Origin: Cytophagales bacterium
Lineage (GTDB): Bacteria; Bacteroidota; Bacteroidia; Cytophagales; Spirosomataceae
Length of the DNA stretch: 64,000 nt
NCBI GenBank assembly: GCA_004292855.1
Contig: RDXN01000042.1
Coordinates: 51,033 to 115,032 of the forward strand
Reading direction: 5' to 3'
Part shown: positions 52,398-60,037 of the stretch, piece after piece
How the letters are laid out: the number at the start of each line of letters is the position of its first letter
How positions within the stretch are numbered: position 1 is the first letter of the stretch
Made by a program: the position numbers and the translations under genes
Notes under the pieces: model-generated
Told to the model about the DNA's origin: nothing
Seen by the model: the letters and a program-made list of their open reading frames with translations, nothing else
Database searches by the model: none

Positions 52398-52405
52398 TAT
52401 TTTTG
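52398..52405 (+). promoter_or_regulatory. -7 promoter element abutting the regulator start codon
   Basis: TATTTTTG fits TAnnTTTG exactly and ends four bases before the ATG at 52410. The transcript is therefore likely leaderless or nearly so. Confidence 0.5.
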
Positions 52406-52409
52406 CCCT

Positions 52410-53897
52410 ATGACTTCGGAACGGGATAAGGTACGGCTCATTTTTGGCCTGAAAATCAAGCAATTGCGCACAGAACTGGGCATCTCCACCTACGAGTTGG
52501 CCAACCGTACAAACCTGTCGCCTTCGTACTTGAATGAGATCGAAAAAGGCAAGAAATACCCCAAAACGGAGAAGCTATTCGCCTTGGCCAAAGCCCTCAA
52601 TACTGACTACGACACACTGGTATCTTTGCGGGTAAGCAAGCAGTTAGAACCCGTGGTTGAGTTACTCAACTCGAACATCCTGAGCGAGTTACCGTTCGAT
52701 TTGTTCGGCATCGAACCGGGTTATTTTCTGGAAGTGATGGCCAACGCGCCAACCAAATTGAGCGCGTTTATCAGTACCCTGATCGAGATTGGCCGGAACT
52801 ACGACCTGCGGGTTGAGCAGTTTTTCTTTTCGGTACTGCGGACGTATCAGGCCATGCACGATAATTATTTTGCGGATCTCGAAACCGAAGCCAGCCAATT
52901 CCTCACAGAACACCCGCTACCAAAAACCTCCATCGACTGCCCCGATTGGCTAACCCAAGTGCTCACCGACGAGTACGGCTGCACGGTGCAGGTCTACGAC
53001 GCCCAAACCCACCCCGAACTAACTACATTGCGCTCGGTATACCTGCCCGAAAAAAAGACCTTGCTGCTCAACGACAAACTTTCTGTTGAGCAACGTGCCT
53101 TCACTCTCGCCCGCGAGGTGGGGTACCACCGACTAAACCTGACGGTGCGACCCCTCGAATCGTCGATGCTCGAAGCCCGCTCGTTCGATGAGGTGCTGAA
53201 CAACTTCAGGGCGTCGTATTTTGCCCGCGCGGTGCTTATTCCACGCCAACCACTACTTGATTCCCTGACTCAATTAGTAACTCTACCCACGTGGGATAAT
53301 GACCGGTTATTGGCCCTGATGGAGCCGTTTGCGGTAACGCCCGAAATGTTCCTGTTACGAATGACGAACCTGCTCACGAGCCATTTTGGGCAACGCGAGT
53401 TATTCTTTCTGCGGTTTAACCACGGCCCCGACGGACGTTTTCGGCTCTCGAAAGAGTTGCATCTGAGCAAGCTCCATACGCCCCACGGCGTTGCCCGCGA
53501 TGAGCATTATTGCCGTCGGCAAGTGTCGGTAACGATTTTGAATGAGTTGCGGGCCTTACAGCAGGAAAACCAGTGGGACGGTCGGCCCATATGTCGGGCG
53601 CAACGCATCACGTTTGCGACCAACGGCAATGCCTATTTCGTGTTTTCGATTGCCAAATCGTCGCCCCCCTCCACCGATAACAGCAGCATTAACATCGGAT
53701 TTCCACTCACCGACGAACTCCGGCAGGTGTTCCGCTTCGTCGACGACCGAGCCATCCCCGAAACGCTCGTCGGCGAAACCTGCCAACGCTGCCCTATTAC
53801 CAATTGCGAAGTGCGAGCCGCATTGCCGGTGGTTTTGACAAAACAGCAGCATGTGAAATTGGTGTTGGGGCGGATTGAAGAGTTGCGAGGTGTGTAG
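52410..53897 (+). CDS. XRE-type regulator with ImmA/IrrE-like and DUF2083-like domains (RamB/ScfR type)
   Basis: This 495-residue regulator has an N-terminal helix-turn-helix (KIKQLRTELGISTYELANRTN, LSPSYLNEIEKGKKYPKTEK; about 14-60). A long middle region follows, with an M78-like stretch where the metalloprotease HExxH is replaced by LAREVGYHRL, so it is probably not a protease. The C-terminal part has CQRCPITNCEVRAALP, like the cysteine end of ScfR/RamB proteins, which sense acyl-CoA status and control acetate/propionate and glyoxylate genes. Divergence from pckA-fbp suggests control of gluconeogenesis. The stop codon lies in a palindromic repeat. Confidence 0.82.
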   Translation: MTSERDKVRLIFGLKIKQLRTELGISTYELANRTNLSPSYLNEIEKGKKYPKTEKLFALAKALNTDYDTLVSLRVSKQLEPVVELLNSNILSELPFDLFGIEPGYFLEVMANAPTKLSAFISTLIEIGRNYDLRVEQFFFSVLRTYQAMHDNYFADLETEASQFLTEHPLPKTSIDCPDWLTQVLTDEYGCTVQVYDAQTHPELTTLRSVYLPEKKTLLLNDKLSVEQRAFTLAREVGYHRLNLTVRPLESSMLEARSFDEVLNNFRASYFARAVLIPRQPLLDSLTQLVTLPTWDNDRLLALMEPFAVTPEMFLLRMTNLLTSHFGQRELFFLRFNHGPDGRFRLSKELHLSKLHTPHGVARDEHYCRRQVSVTILNELRALQQENQWDGRPICRAQRITFATNGNAYFVFSIAKSSPPSTDNSSINIGFPLTDELRQVFRFVDDRAIPETLVGETCQRCPITNCEVRAALPVVLTKQQHVKLVLGRIEELRGV

Positions 53898-54006
53898 TGC
53901 CGGATACCATCCGGCACAGCCGTAAGGCTGGTAATTCTCGGAAATTTATTGCTACCAACTTGAACCCTTTTGGCCTCACGGCCATGCCGGATGGTATCCG
54001 GCACTA
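53895..54006. repeat. REPIN-like double palindrome carrying two stop codons
   Basis: The 22-base arm 53895-53916 (TAGTGCCGGATACCATCCGG...) is exactly inverted at 53985-54006. Each arm is a hairpin itself (GTGCCGGAT-ACC-ATCCGGCAC). Inside are two further hairpins: CAGCC/GGCTG (53917-53930) and TGGCC/GGCCA (53971-53984). The outermost TAG of each arm is the stop codon of the gene ending there: the regulator on plus and the serC-like gene on minus. The design and ACC loop match the element at 12351-12443. Confidence 0.88.
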
Positions 54007-55083
54007 CCCCTTCAACACCCGAATTAACCCCTCAATCTGCTCCATTGAGGTTGCCGGAAAATTGGCAATCCGAATTTGGGAATCTTTCTGCTTACCATAG
54101 CCGCTGCCCACAATTAGGCCCGCTTCTTTGGCTTTCGCCATCACGTCTTTAGCAGGGGCTTTGGTGTTCGCAACGACCACCGTCGGTGAACGGTGCCGTT
54201 CTTCCTTCACGAAAGGAGCATAACGTTCGTCGCCTTCGATGAACTTGTAGAGCAGCCGGGCCTTGTCTTCGGTTTGCCTGCGAACGGTGTCGATACCAAT
54301 CTGATTCAGGTCTTCGGCTATTTTGCCTAACAGGTATATAAACAGCACATTAGGCGTCGCGGGCGTCTCAAACGTCTGGTAGTTTTTCCAGAGCGTGGGC
54401 AGATTGTGGTGCGCCCCGATGGTCATGGAATCGTATTTCCGGAGCCGTTCGGCCTTGTCGAGGCAGGCTTCGTTGGCGATCCAGACGCCCAAACCAGCGG
54501 GCATTCCGAACGCTTTTTGGACGGAGAAAAACGCCGAGTCGATCAGGCCGAAGTCGAGGTCGGGGTGGGGTGCCGACGACACCATATCCACGCAAAACAG
54601 CTTTTTGGAGTATTTGCGCTTTAGTTTGTGCATCTCCACGGGGCGCATCTGCACCCCTGCCGAGGTTTCGTTGTGGGTCATGCACACGAGTTCGGCGTAT
54701 TCAGGCACTTCAATTTCAGCAGCATCGAACCCCTCGCCAAACGGCTTTTCCTGAATGTGAGCGTACTTATGCAAGCTCTGCGCGTAGTCGAAAAACTTTC
54801 GTGAGAATGAGCCATTTACTAAATGGAAGCTCTCGTGTTCCACGCAGTTCAGTAACAATCGTTCCCAAACTTCGGAGGCCGAGCCGGTGAAGAAAATCCC
54901 GTGCGAGGCCGGAATGTTCATCAACGCCCGCAACTGCTCGTCTGTATGCTTGTAAATATCCCGAAATTTCTGGCTCCGGTGCGAAATTGACCCTATTTGC
55001 TCGTCCATTGCGGTTTGCAAATGGTGTGCAAGGGTCGGGTACAGTTCAGCGGGGCCGGGGGTGAAATAGGTGTTTTTCATCAA
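54004..55083 (-). CDS. serC: Class V aminotransferase, phosphoserine aminotransferase-like
   Basis: This 359-residue PLP enzyme opens with NTYFTPGPAELYPTL, the start common to SerC and related enzymes. It has GIFFTGSASEVWERLLLN, CMTHNETSAGVQMRP, the PLP Asp in LFCVDMVSSAPHPDL, and the lysine in FFSVQKAFGMPAGLGVW. In the serine pathway it would convert 3-phosphohydroxypyruvate to phosphoserine. That role is supported by its four-base overlap with the serB-serA fusion gene upstream. The name is given mainly on context, since alanine-glyoxylate type enzymes share much of the fold. Confidence 0.82.
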   Translation of the reverse strand: MMKNTYFTPGPAELYPTLAHHLQTAMDEQIGSISHRSQKFRDIYKHTDEQLRALMNIPASHGIFFTGSASEVWERLLLNCVEHESFHLVNGSFSRKFFDYAQSLHKYAHIQEKPFGEGFDAAEIEVPEYAELVCMTHNETSAGVQMRPVEMHKLKRKYSKKLFCVDMVSSAPHPDLDFGLIDSAFFSVQKAFGMPAGLGVWIANEACLDKAERLRKYDSMTIGAHHNLPTLWKNYQTFETPATPNVLFIYLLGKIAEDLNQIGIDTVRRQTEDKARLLYKFIEGDERYAPFVKEERHRSPTVVVANTKAPAKDVMAKAKEAGLIVGSGYGKQKDSQIRIANFPATSMEQIEGLIRVLKG

Positions 55084-56984
55084 TACAAAAGCCTGAACTT
55101 AATTGTGTTATCAACATCGCGCAACTCGGCTACCATACCGTCGGAATATTCTTTGGCGATGTCGGTGATGACGTAGCCGATGTTCTCGTCGGTTTTGAGA
55201 TATTGACCTTTGATGTTAATGTGGTGCTTGGCGAAAATCAGATTCAGTTGCGACAGAATCCCCGGCACGTTGCGGTGAATGTGCAACAGCCGGTGCGAGT
55301 CGTGCAGCAGGGGCAGTTGCAGTTCAGGAAAATTTACGGAGCCGTAGGTGCTACCGTTGTTGATGTATTCGAGCAGTTTGCCCGGCACAAACGAGCCAAT
55401 GTTGGCCTGAGCTTCCTCGGTGCTGCCGCCAATGTGGGGCGTCAAAATTACGTTGGGCAGGCCACGCAACTCGTTGATAAACTCCTCGTTATTGGTTTTA
55501 GGCTCATACGGAAACACATCGACGCCCGCACCCCAAACCTTGCCTGACTTGATGGCGTCGACCAACGCCGGAATGTCCACGATATGCCCGCGTGAGAGGT
55601 TCAGGAAAATGACGCCCTGCTTCATCAGGCCAAACTCCCGCGCACCAATCAGGTTCTTGTTCGTTTTGCGCCCGTCGGTGTGCAGGCTCACAATGTCCGA
55701 AACGGCCAACAGGTCGTCGAGGGTCCGGCATTTGCGGGCGTTGCCCAGAGCCAGTTTATCGACCACATCGTAGAAATACACCTCCATGCCCAGGGCCTCG
55801 GCCACCACCGACAACTGCGTACCGATGTTGCCGTAACCTACCAGACCGAGCTTTTTGCCGCGTACCTCGAAACTGTTCGTGGCCGACTTGTCCCAAACGC
55901 CCTCGTGCATTTTGTTGCTCTTCGAGACGACGTTCCGAATAAGCATAATTATCTCACCAATAGCCAGTTCGACCACCGAGCGCGTATTGCTGTACGGTGC
56001 GTTGAACACGGTGATACCCCGCTCGGTGCAGGCCGTCAGGTCAATTTGGTTCGTGCCGATGCAAAACGCCCCCACGGTCATGAGTCGGTCGGCGTGTTCG
56101 AGTACCCTGCGCGTGACGTTCGTTTTGGAACGGATGCCCAGAATGTGAACACCCTTGATAGCCTCAATCAGTTCATCCTCATCAAGCGCACCCTTGCGAA
56201 TTTCAACGCTAAACCCCTCCTGCTCAAACAGGTGAACCGCTACGGGGTGTACGTTTTCGAGCAGCAAGACCTTAATCCGACTCTTGGGATACGATTGGCT
56301 GCGGCTCAAGCGGTTATCGTACAGAAAATCATCGAGCGAGGGCGCGATATGATCGGCCTTTGCCACCACGCTTGGGCGCAGTACGTTTTCGGTGAAGGCA
56401 TAAAACTTATTGGCCAGGCCCGACTCCCGGATTTCATAATCCGTGTAGCCATCGCCAATCACATACACATCGCCATCAAGTTGAAGGTCGCGCATGAGTT
56501 TTACCTTGCCTTTGTCGCTGGCCAGCGGGTTCTCGCAGTCGCAACCGACAATGTTGCCCTGCGCGTCGTACTCGAACGTGTTGGCAAAAACGTGGTCCTC
56601 CTTGATACCCAGCGAGGTAACAATGGGCACAATAAACTCCTTGAAACCGCTCGAAACGATATAAATCTGTTCAGCATTGTCGGTCAGAAACGATTGATTA
56701 CGCTGAAATGAGTCCGATACTTTGGTCAGGAGCGTTTCGACAAGGGCGGGCAGGTGGTCGCGGTGGGCGTTGAGGAGTTTGAGCCGCTGCTGAAGCGATT
56801 GAGCCAGGGAAATTTCACCGGCCATGCCCCGGTCGGTAATCGTGCGGATTTGATCGAGTACATCGTCGCGGTCGTGCCGACCGGCGAGGGAAATTTCGCC
56901 CAGCACGTCGAGGGCCTCTACTTTGGTAAACGTACTATCGAAGTCGATAATAAAGTACGTTTGTTCAAGCGGTTTTGCTAGCAT
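55080..56984 (-). CDS. Fused phosphoserine phosphatase / D-3-phosphoglycerate dehydrogenase
   Basis: This 634-residue fusion has three parts. Residues 1-225 form a HAD phosphatase of SerB type (FIIDFDSTFTKVEALD, IVSSGFKEFIVPI, VIGDGYTDYEI). About 235-545 form phosphoglycerate dehydrogenase: the NAD loop GLVGYGNIGTQ, LNLSRGHIVDIPALVDA, and the catalytic His in TPHIGGSTEEAQANIG. The last 80 residues form an ACT domain (HRNVPGILSQLNLIF), which in SerA binds serine for feedback control. It thus carries the first and last steps of serine synthesis, and the middle step is the overlapping serC-like gene. Separate serA and serB are the rule in most bacteria. Confidence 0.92.
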   Translation of the reverse strand: MLAKPLEQTYFIIDFDSTFTKVEALDVLGEISLAGRHDRDDVLDQIRTITDRGMAGEISLAQSLQQRLKLLNAHRDHLPALVETLLTKVSDSFQRNQSFLTDNAEQIYIVSSGFKEFIVPIVTSLGIKEDHVFANTFEYDAQGNIVGCDCENPLASDKGKVKLMRDLQLDGDVYVIGDGYTDYEIRESGLANKFYAFTENVLRPSVVAKADHIAPSLDDFLYDNRLSRSQSYPKSRIKVLLLENVHPVAVHLFEQEGFSVEIRKGALDEDELIEAIKGVHILGIRSKTNVTRRVLEHADRLMTVGAFCIGTNQIDLTACTERGITVFNAPYSNTRSVVELAIGEIIMLIRNVVSKSNKMHEGVWDKSATNSFEVRGKKLGLVGYGNIGTQLSVVAEALGMEVYFYDVVDKLALGNARKCRTLDDLLAVSDIVSLHTDGRKTNKNLIGAREFGLMKQGVIFLNLSRGHIVDIPALVDAIKSGKVWGAGVDVFPYEPKTNNEEFINELRGLPNVILTPHIGGSTEEAQANIGSFVPGKLLEYINNGSTYGSVNFPELQLPLLHDSHRLLHIHRNVPGILSQLNLIFAKHHINIKGQYLKTDENIGYVITDIAKEYSDGMVAELRDVDNTIKFRLLY

Positions 56985-57000
56985 AAGAACGAGGTTGTAT

Positions 57001-57090
57001 TCACATCAGGTCGTCGTCAAACGACTCTGTTTCTAAAATTTGTTCTATAGCTTGTTGAAGAAGTAGAAGAAAAATCTTGCGTTTAGACAT
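57001..57090 (-). pseudogene. Possible remnant of a HEPN (DUF86-like) partner of the MNT gene
   Basis: A 29-codon frame (MSKRKIFLLLLQQAIEQILE..., ending SFDDDLM) overlaps the end of the MNT gene by eight bases, as HEPN partners do. Its pattern resembles the first helix of DUF86-type HEPN proteins (L-L-x-x-x-x-x-A-I-E-x-I). It stops before the catalytic RxxxxH region. It may be a truncated toxin remnant or a short peptide of its own. The match is short and uncertain. Confidence 0.35.
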
Positions 57091-57370
57091 ATTGAAGCTG
57101 ACGACTAATGAACGGCATTAGCTTCGGACTAACTGCTTGACGAGTTACCAAGTCAACTCGTTTCTGTAGTAAATCTTCGAGTTCAATTACCAGGTCAACG
57201 AATTCAAAACCAACTGGTTGACTAAATTCAACCATAATATCCACGTCGCTCTCGTCGGTTGCAGTCCCATCGACGTACGAACCGAAGAGTGCCATCGACT
57301 TGAGCGGATATCGGCTAAACAATAGCGTTTTATTCGCTTCAAGTTGCTGTTTTATAGTCTGAGCGTTCAT
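57083..57370 (-). CDS. Minimal nucleotidyltransferase (MNT) protein, antitoxin-like
   Basis: This 95-residue protein has the MNT core: MALFGSYVDGTATDESDVDIMVEF at about 26-49, with the GS...G and DxD residues, then ELEDLLQKRVDLVTR. Such proteins are often the antitoxin of HEPN/MNT pairs, where they AMPylate the HEPN toxin. Here only a very short frame follows in the place of a HEPN gene. A clean -7 element (57390-57397) precedes it. The serine operon begins 17 bases after the short frame, so it may be read from the same promoter. Confidence 0.82.
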   Translation of the reverse strand: MNAQTIKQQLEANKTLLFSRYPLKSMALFGSYVDGTATDESDVDIMVEFSQPVGFEFVDLVIELEDLLQKRVDLVTRQAVSPKLMPFISRQLQYV

Positions 57371-57389
57371 AGCGCACGATTATGAACCG

Positions 57390-57397
57390 CAAAGGTA
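57390..57397 (-). promoter_or_regulatory. -7 promoter element ahead of the MNT gene
   Basis: TACCTTTG on the minus strand matches TAnnTTTG exactly, 19 bases before the MNT ATG. No comparable element was found directly before the serB-serA gene. Confidence 0.6.
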
Positions 57398-57476
57398 GGG
57401 CATTCGGCGAACGTACCGAAAAGTTGGGCAAAAGCTTGCCAAATTTTCTTTGCCTCTGCCGTAAAGAGGTCTGTAT

Positions 57477-58175
57477 TTACCCCCAAAGAGGTTGCCGGGC
57501 AAAGGAGCGATATTGCCGTACAACCGACGCCACGCCAACATGACCTACGATGTTGGCGTACATAGCCGCGTCGGCCACGAACCCCTCAACGGGGCCGCGC
57601 TTGGCGATTTTGTAGGTGTTCGTGGCCGACCAGGGCACCCAGCAAACGCGCTTCTGATGTCGTTGCATGTAGTCGTTAATGGCTACTTCAAGCTCAAATC
57701 CTTTAATGGGTTGAGCCAAAACGGCCTCCAAATCGGTACGGCGGAGGATGCGTTCGCCGGATAGTAGCACATCGGCGCGGCTCATTTTCACGAACCATTC
57801 GGCGTGTAACCGGCGCAGAATCAGCATGTCGGCATCGACTCCTTTTCGGACGTTAGCAACGATTCGGCTCAATTCCGACTGGTCGACATGCTGTAGGTCG
57901 GCATCCATCAGCAACACAAAATCGCTATCGACCTGAGCCAGTGCCTCGCGGATAGCCGCAGCTTTGCCCTCGTTCTGTTCGCGCCGAATAAGCTCTATTT
58001 TGGGCCAGCGTTGCCGGATCGTCCGCGACAGGGCCGGATCTTCGGACCCGTCGTCGATACAAACGATCTGTTTGATGCCCTGCACGTGCGTAACCACGTC
58101 GAGCACGCGCAACAGGCGGTCGCCCTCGTTAAAAAAAGGAATAATGCAGGAAATGGTGGCCGGGGATGTCCTCAT
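57477..58175 (-). CDS. Family 2 glycosyltransferase
   Basis: This 232-residue GT-A fold transferase starts at the ATG at 58175 (MRTSPATISCIIPFFNEG). It has CIDDGSEDPALSRTI with the first Asp pair, EGKAAAIREALAQ, and the DxD-type metal site LLMDADLQHVDQSEL around residue 95. No membrane segments are evident, so it is cytoplasmic or peripheral. Acceptor and donor sugars are unknown. Its start codon is inside an imperfect hairpin (58162-58236). Confidence 0.85.
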   Translation of the reverse strand: MRTSPATISCIIPFFNEGDRLLRVLDVVTHVQGIKQIVCIDDGSEDPALSRTIRQRWPKIELIRREQNEGKAAAIREALAQVDSDFVLLMDADLQHVDQSELSRIVANVRKGVDADMLILRRLHAEWFVKMSRADVLLSGERILRRTDLEAVLAQPIKGFELEVAINDYMQRHQKRVCWVPWSATNTYKIAKRGPVEGFVADAAMYANIVGHVGVASVVRQYRSFARQPLWG

Positions 58176-58236
58176 AAGTCTAACCAATTTTAGTAATACA
58201 CTTGGTTAGAAAACGTACTGGTTATGAGGATGTCCC
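58162..58236. repeat. Imperfect hairpin over the GT2 start codon
   Basis: The bases 58162-58177 pair with 58222-58236 (two mismatches), and TAACCAA (58181-58187) pairs with TTGGTTA (58202-58208) inside. It lies between the ABM gene and the GT2 gene and covers the GT2 ATG. It may end the ABM transcript or affect GT2 translation. Confidence 0.6.
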
Positions 58237-58261
58237 GAAAAAATTAGGAAGTGGCCCTTCG

Positions 58262-58558
58262 CTAGGGTAACACCTCCAGTTGACCCGTCGAAAAGGCAAC
58301 AGGTCGGTCGGCAAACAGGACTTTGGTGGCGGCCCAGGTGGTTTGGAACAACTCGCTTTGTCGGTATGCTTCGAGGGCGTCGGGGCCGGTCCAGTGGCTG
58401 TAGGTCATGCGGACGTTGGGGTGGTCGAGGTCGCGCAGGAGTTCGAGGTGCTGGCAACCCGGAAACGCCCGGATGTGGTGTTTCGAGCGGTCGAAAATCT
58501 GGTGAAACGCGTCGAGTTGATTGGCGTGGAAGGTCATACGAACAATACGGATAAGCAT
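58262..58558 (-). CDS. ABM-family (antibiotic biosynthesis monooxygenase-like) protein
   Basis: This 98-residue ferredoxin-like protein begins LIRIVRMTFHANQLDAFHQIF and continues with FPGCQHLELLRDLDHPN, YSHWTGPDALEAYRQSELF and WAATKVLFA, the usual ABM-domain order. These small dimers include monooxygenases, heme-degrading enzymes and proteins with no known activity. No heme ligand set is evident. It is divergent from the MFS gene. Confidence 0.82.
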   Translation of the reverse strand: MLIRIVRMTFHANQLDAFHQIFDRSKHHIRAFPGCQHLELLRDLDHPNVRMTYSHWTGPDALEAYRQSELFQTTWAATKVLFADRPVAFSTGQLEVLP

Positions 58559-58605
58559 GTCGATTGGGGATTGCGGGCAAAACTTTTTTATCTACCCACT
58601 TTTGA

Positions 58606-58613
58606 TAGCTTTG
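58606..58613 (+). promoter_or_regulatory. -7 promoter element of the MFS transporter
   Basis: TAGCTTTG matches TAnnTTTG and is preceded by a T-rich stretch at the -33 distance. It would give a leader of about 115 bases before the start at 58736. Confidence 0.5.
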
Positions 58614-58735
58614 CTACCTGAAGCAACAGCGACCCGAGAGCTATCGCTCCGGCAGTCCGGTCGGTTGGTAGCTTGCAAATCAATTGGGTATGAAGCACCA
58701 AATATAGACAGCTCGTGCTGATAGGCGAACCATCA

Positions 58736-59998
58736 ATGACTCTTACAACCATCGGGCGATTTCGCTGGCGTATTTGCGCCCTCATCTTTTGCGCGAATGC
58801 GATCAACTATATCGACCGGCAAGTGTTGGGTTTGCTGGCTCCCGATCTGGAAAAGCAGTTTGGCTGGTCGGAGGTTGAATATGGCTACATCGTAACGGCA
58901 TTTCAGGCGGCTTTTGCGGTCGGCTACGTGTCATTTGGCTGGTTTATAGACCGTTATGGTACTAAAATCGGCTATGCCGTTTCAATTATCATCTGGAGTT
59001 TGGCAGCCATCGGGCATGGCTGGGCCAGAACCGTGTTTGGGTTTGGCCTGGCGCGGGCCGTGCTGGGCCTGGGCGAAAGTGGCAGCACGCCAGCGGCCAT
59101 CAAAGCTTTTGCCGAGTATTTCCCAAAACGCGAACGGGCGTTGGCTACGGGCATTTTCAATGGTGGGTCGAGCCTGGGGGCGGTGTTGGCTCCGCTCCTT
59201 GTGCCACTGCTGTCGGTTCAATTTGGCTGGACTTATGCGTTTTTTATCACGGGGGCATTGGGATTCCTTTGGCTCGTGTTTTGGTGGGGCCTGTATGAGG
59301 TTCCCGAACGACAGGCGCGGTTATCGACCGCCGAACTGGCTTATATCCAAAGCGATCAGGACGAGGCCACGCAGCAGCCCCCGCTACGATGGGCGAGTTT
59401 GCTCCGGTATCGCGCAACCTGGACGTTTGTTCTGGTCAAATTTATGACCGACCCTATTTTTTGGTTCTACCTGTATTGGCTACCCAAATTCTTCAACAAG
59501 CAATACGGCCTGAACATTACAACCTCAATTGGTCCGCTCGTTACGATTTACGCTATGGTGGCCCTCGGTGGCATTACGGGAGGCTGGATCTCGTCGCGAC
59601 TGTTGCAGCGGGGTTGGTCCGTAAACCGGAGCCGAAAGGCGGTACTGCTGGGGTCAGCGTTGTGCATTGTACCCATTGTGGGGGCCGCGTTTACGAACAA
59701 CCTCTGGCTGACGGTAGGACTTATAGGCCTGGCGGCAGCGGCACACCAAAGCTGGTCGGCAGTGCTGTTTACAACCGTCACCGATCAGTTTCCGAAACGG
59801 GCCGTTTCATCGGTTATCGGGTTGGGGGGGATGGCCGGGGCAGTGGGCGGGATGCTCGTGGCTACTGCAACGGGCTACCTGCTCGAACTGACCGGGAGTT
59901 ACCTGCCTATTTTTGGCGTGGCTGCCAGTGCCTACCTCGTAGCCCTCGGACTTTACCAACTCGCCGTACCGACCATTCGGCCGGTTTCGCTTTCTTAG
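58736..59998 (+). CDS. MFS transporter, hexuronate/anion symporter (ACS) type
   Basis: This 420-residue transporter has 12 membrane helices, starting at the ATG at 58736. ACS-family marks are NAINYIDRQVLGLLAPDL at helix 1, GWFIDRYGTKIGY, GLGESGSTPAAIKAFAEYFP, and NGGSSLGAVLAPLL. The family includes ExuT (glucuronate/galacturonate) and sialic acid or phthalate carriers. The sialate acetylesterase-like gene 39 bases downstream suggests an acidic sugar substrate. Confidence 0.85.
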   Translation: MTLTTIGRFRWRICALIFCANAINYIDRQVLGLLAPDLEKQFGWSEVEYGYIVTAFQAAFAVGYVSFGWFIDRYGTKIGYAVSIIIWSLAAIGHGWARTVFGFGLARAVLGLGESGSTPAAIKAFAEYFPKRERALATGIFNGGSSLGAVLAPLLVPLLSVQFGWTYAFFITGALGFLWLVFWWGLYEVPERQARLSTAELAYIQSDQDEATQQPPLRWASLLRYRATWTFVLVKFMTDPIFWFYLYWLPKFFNKQYGLNITTSIGPLVTIYAMVALGGITGGWISSRLLQRGWSVNRSRKAVLLGSALCIVPIVGAAFTNNLWLTVGLIGLAAAAHQSWSAVLFTTVTDQFPKRAVSSVIGLGGMAGAVGGMLVATATGYLLELTGSYLPIFGVAASAYLVALGLYQLAVPTIRPVSLS

Positions 59999-60037
59999 TT
60001 TACCTACGTGCCTTATCCAGACAACATTCCTACGCTT

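Noticed and set aside
55680..56711. A 343-codon frame opposite the serB-serA fusion
   Set aside because: It mirrors the conserved enzyme on the other strand and encodes no known fold.
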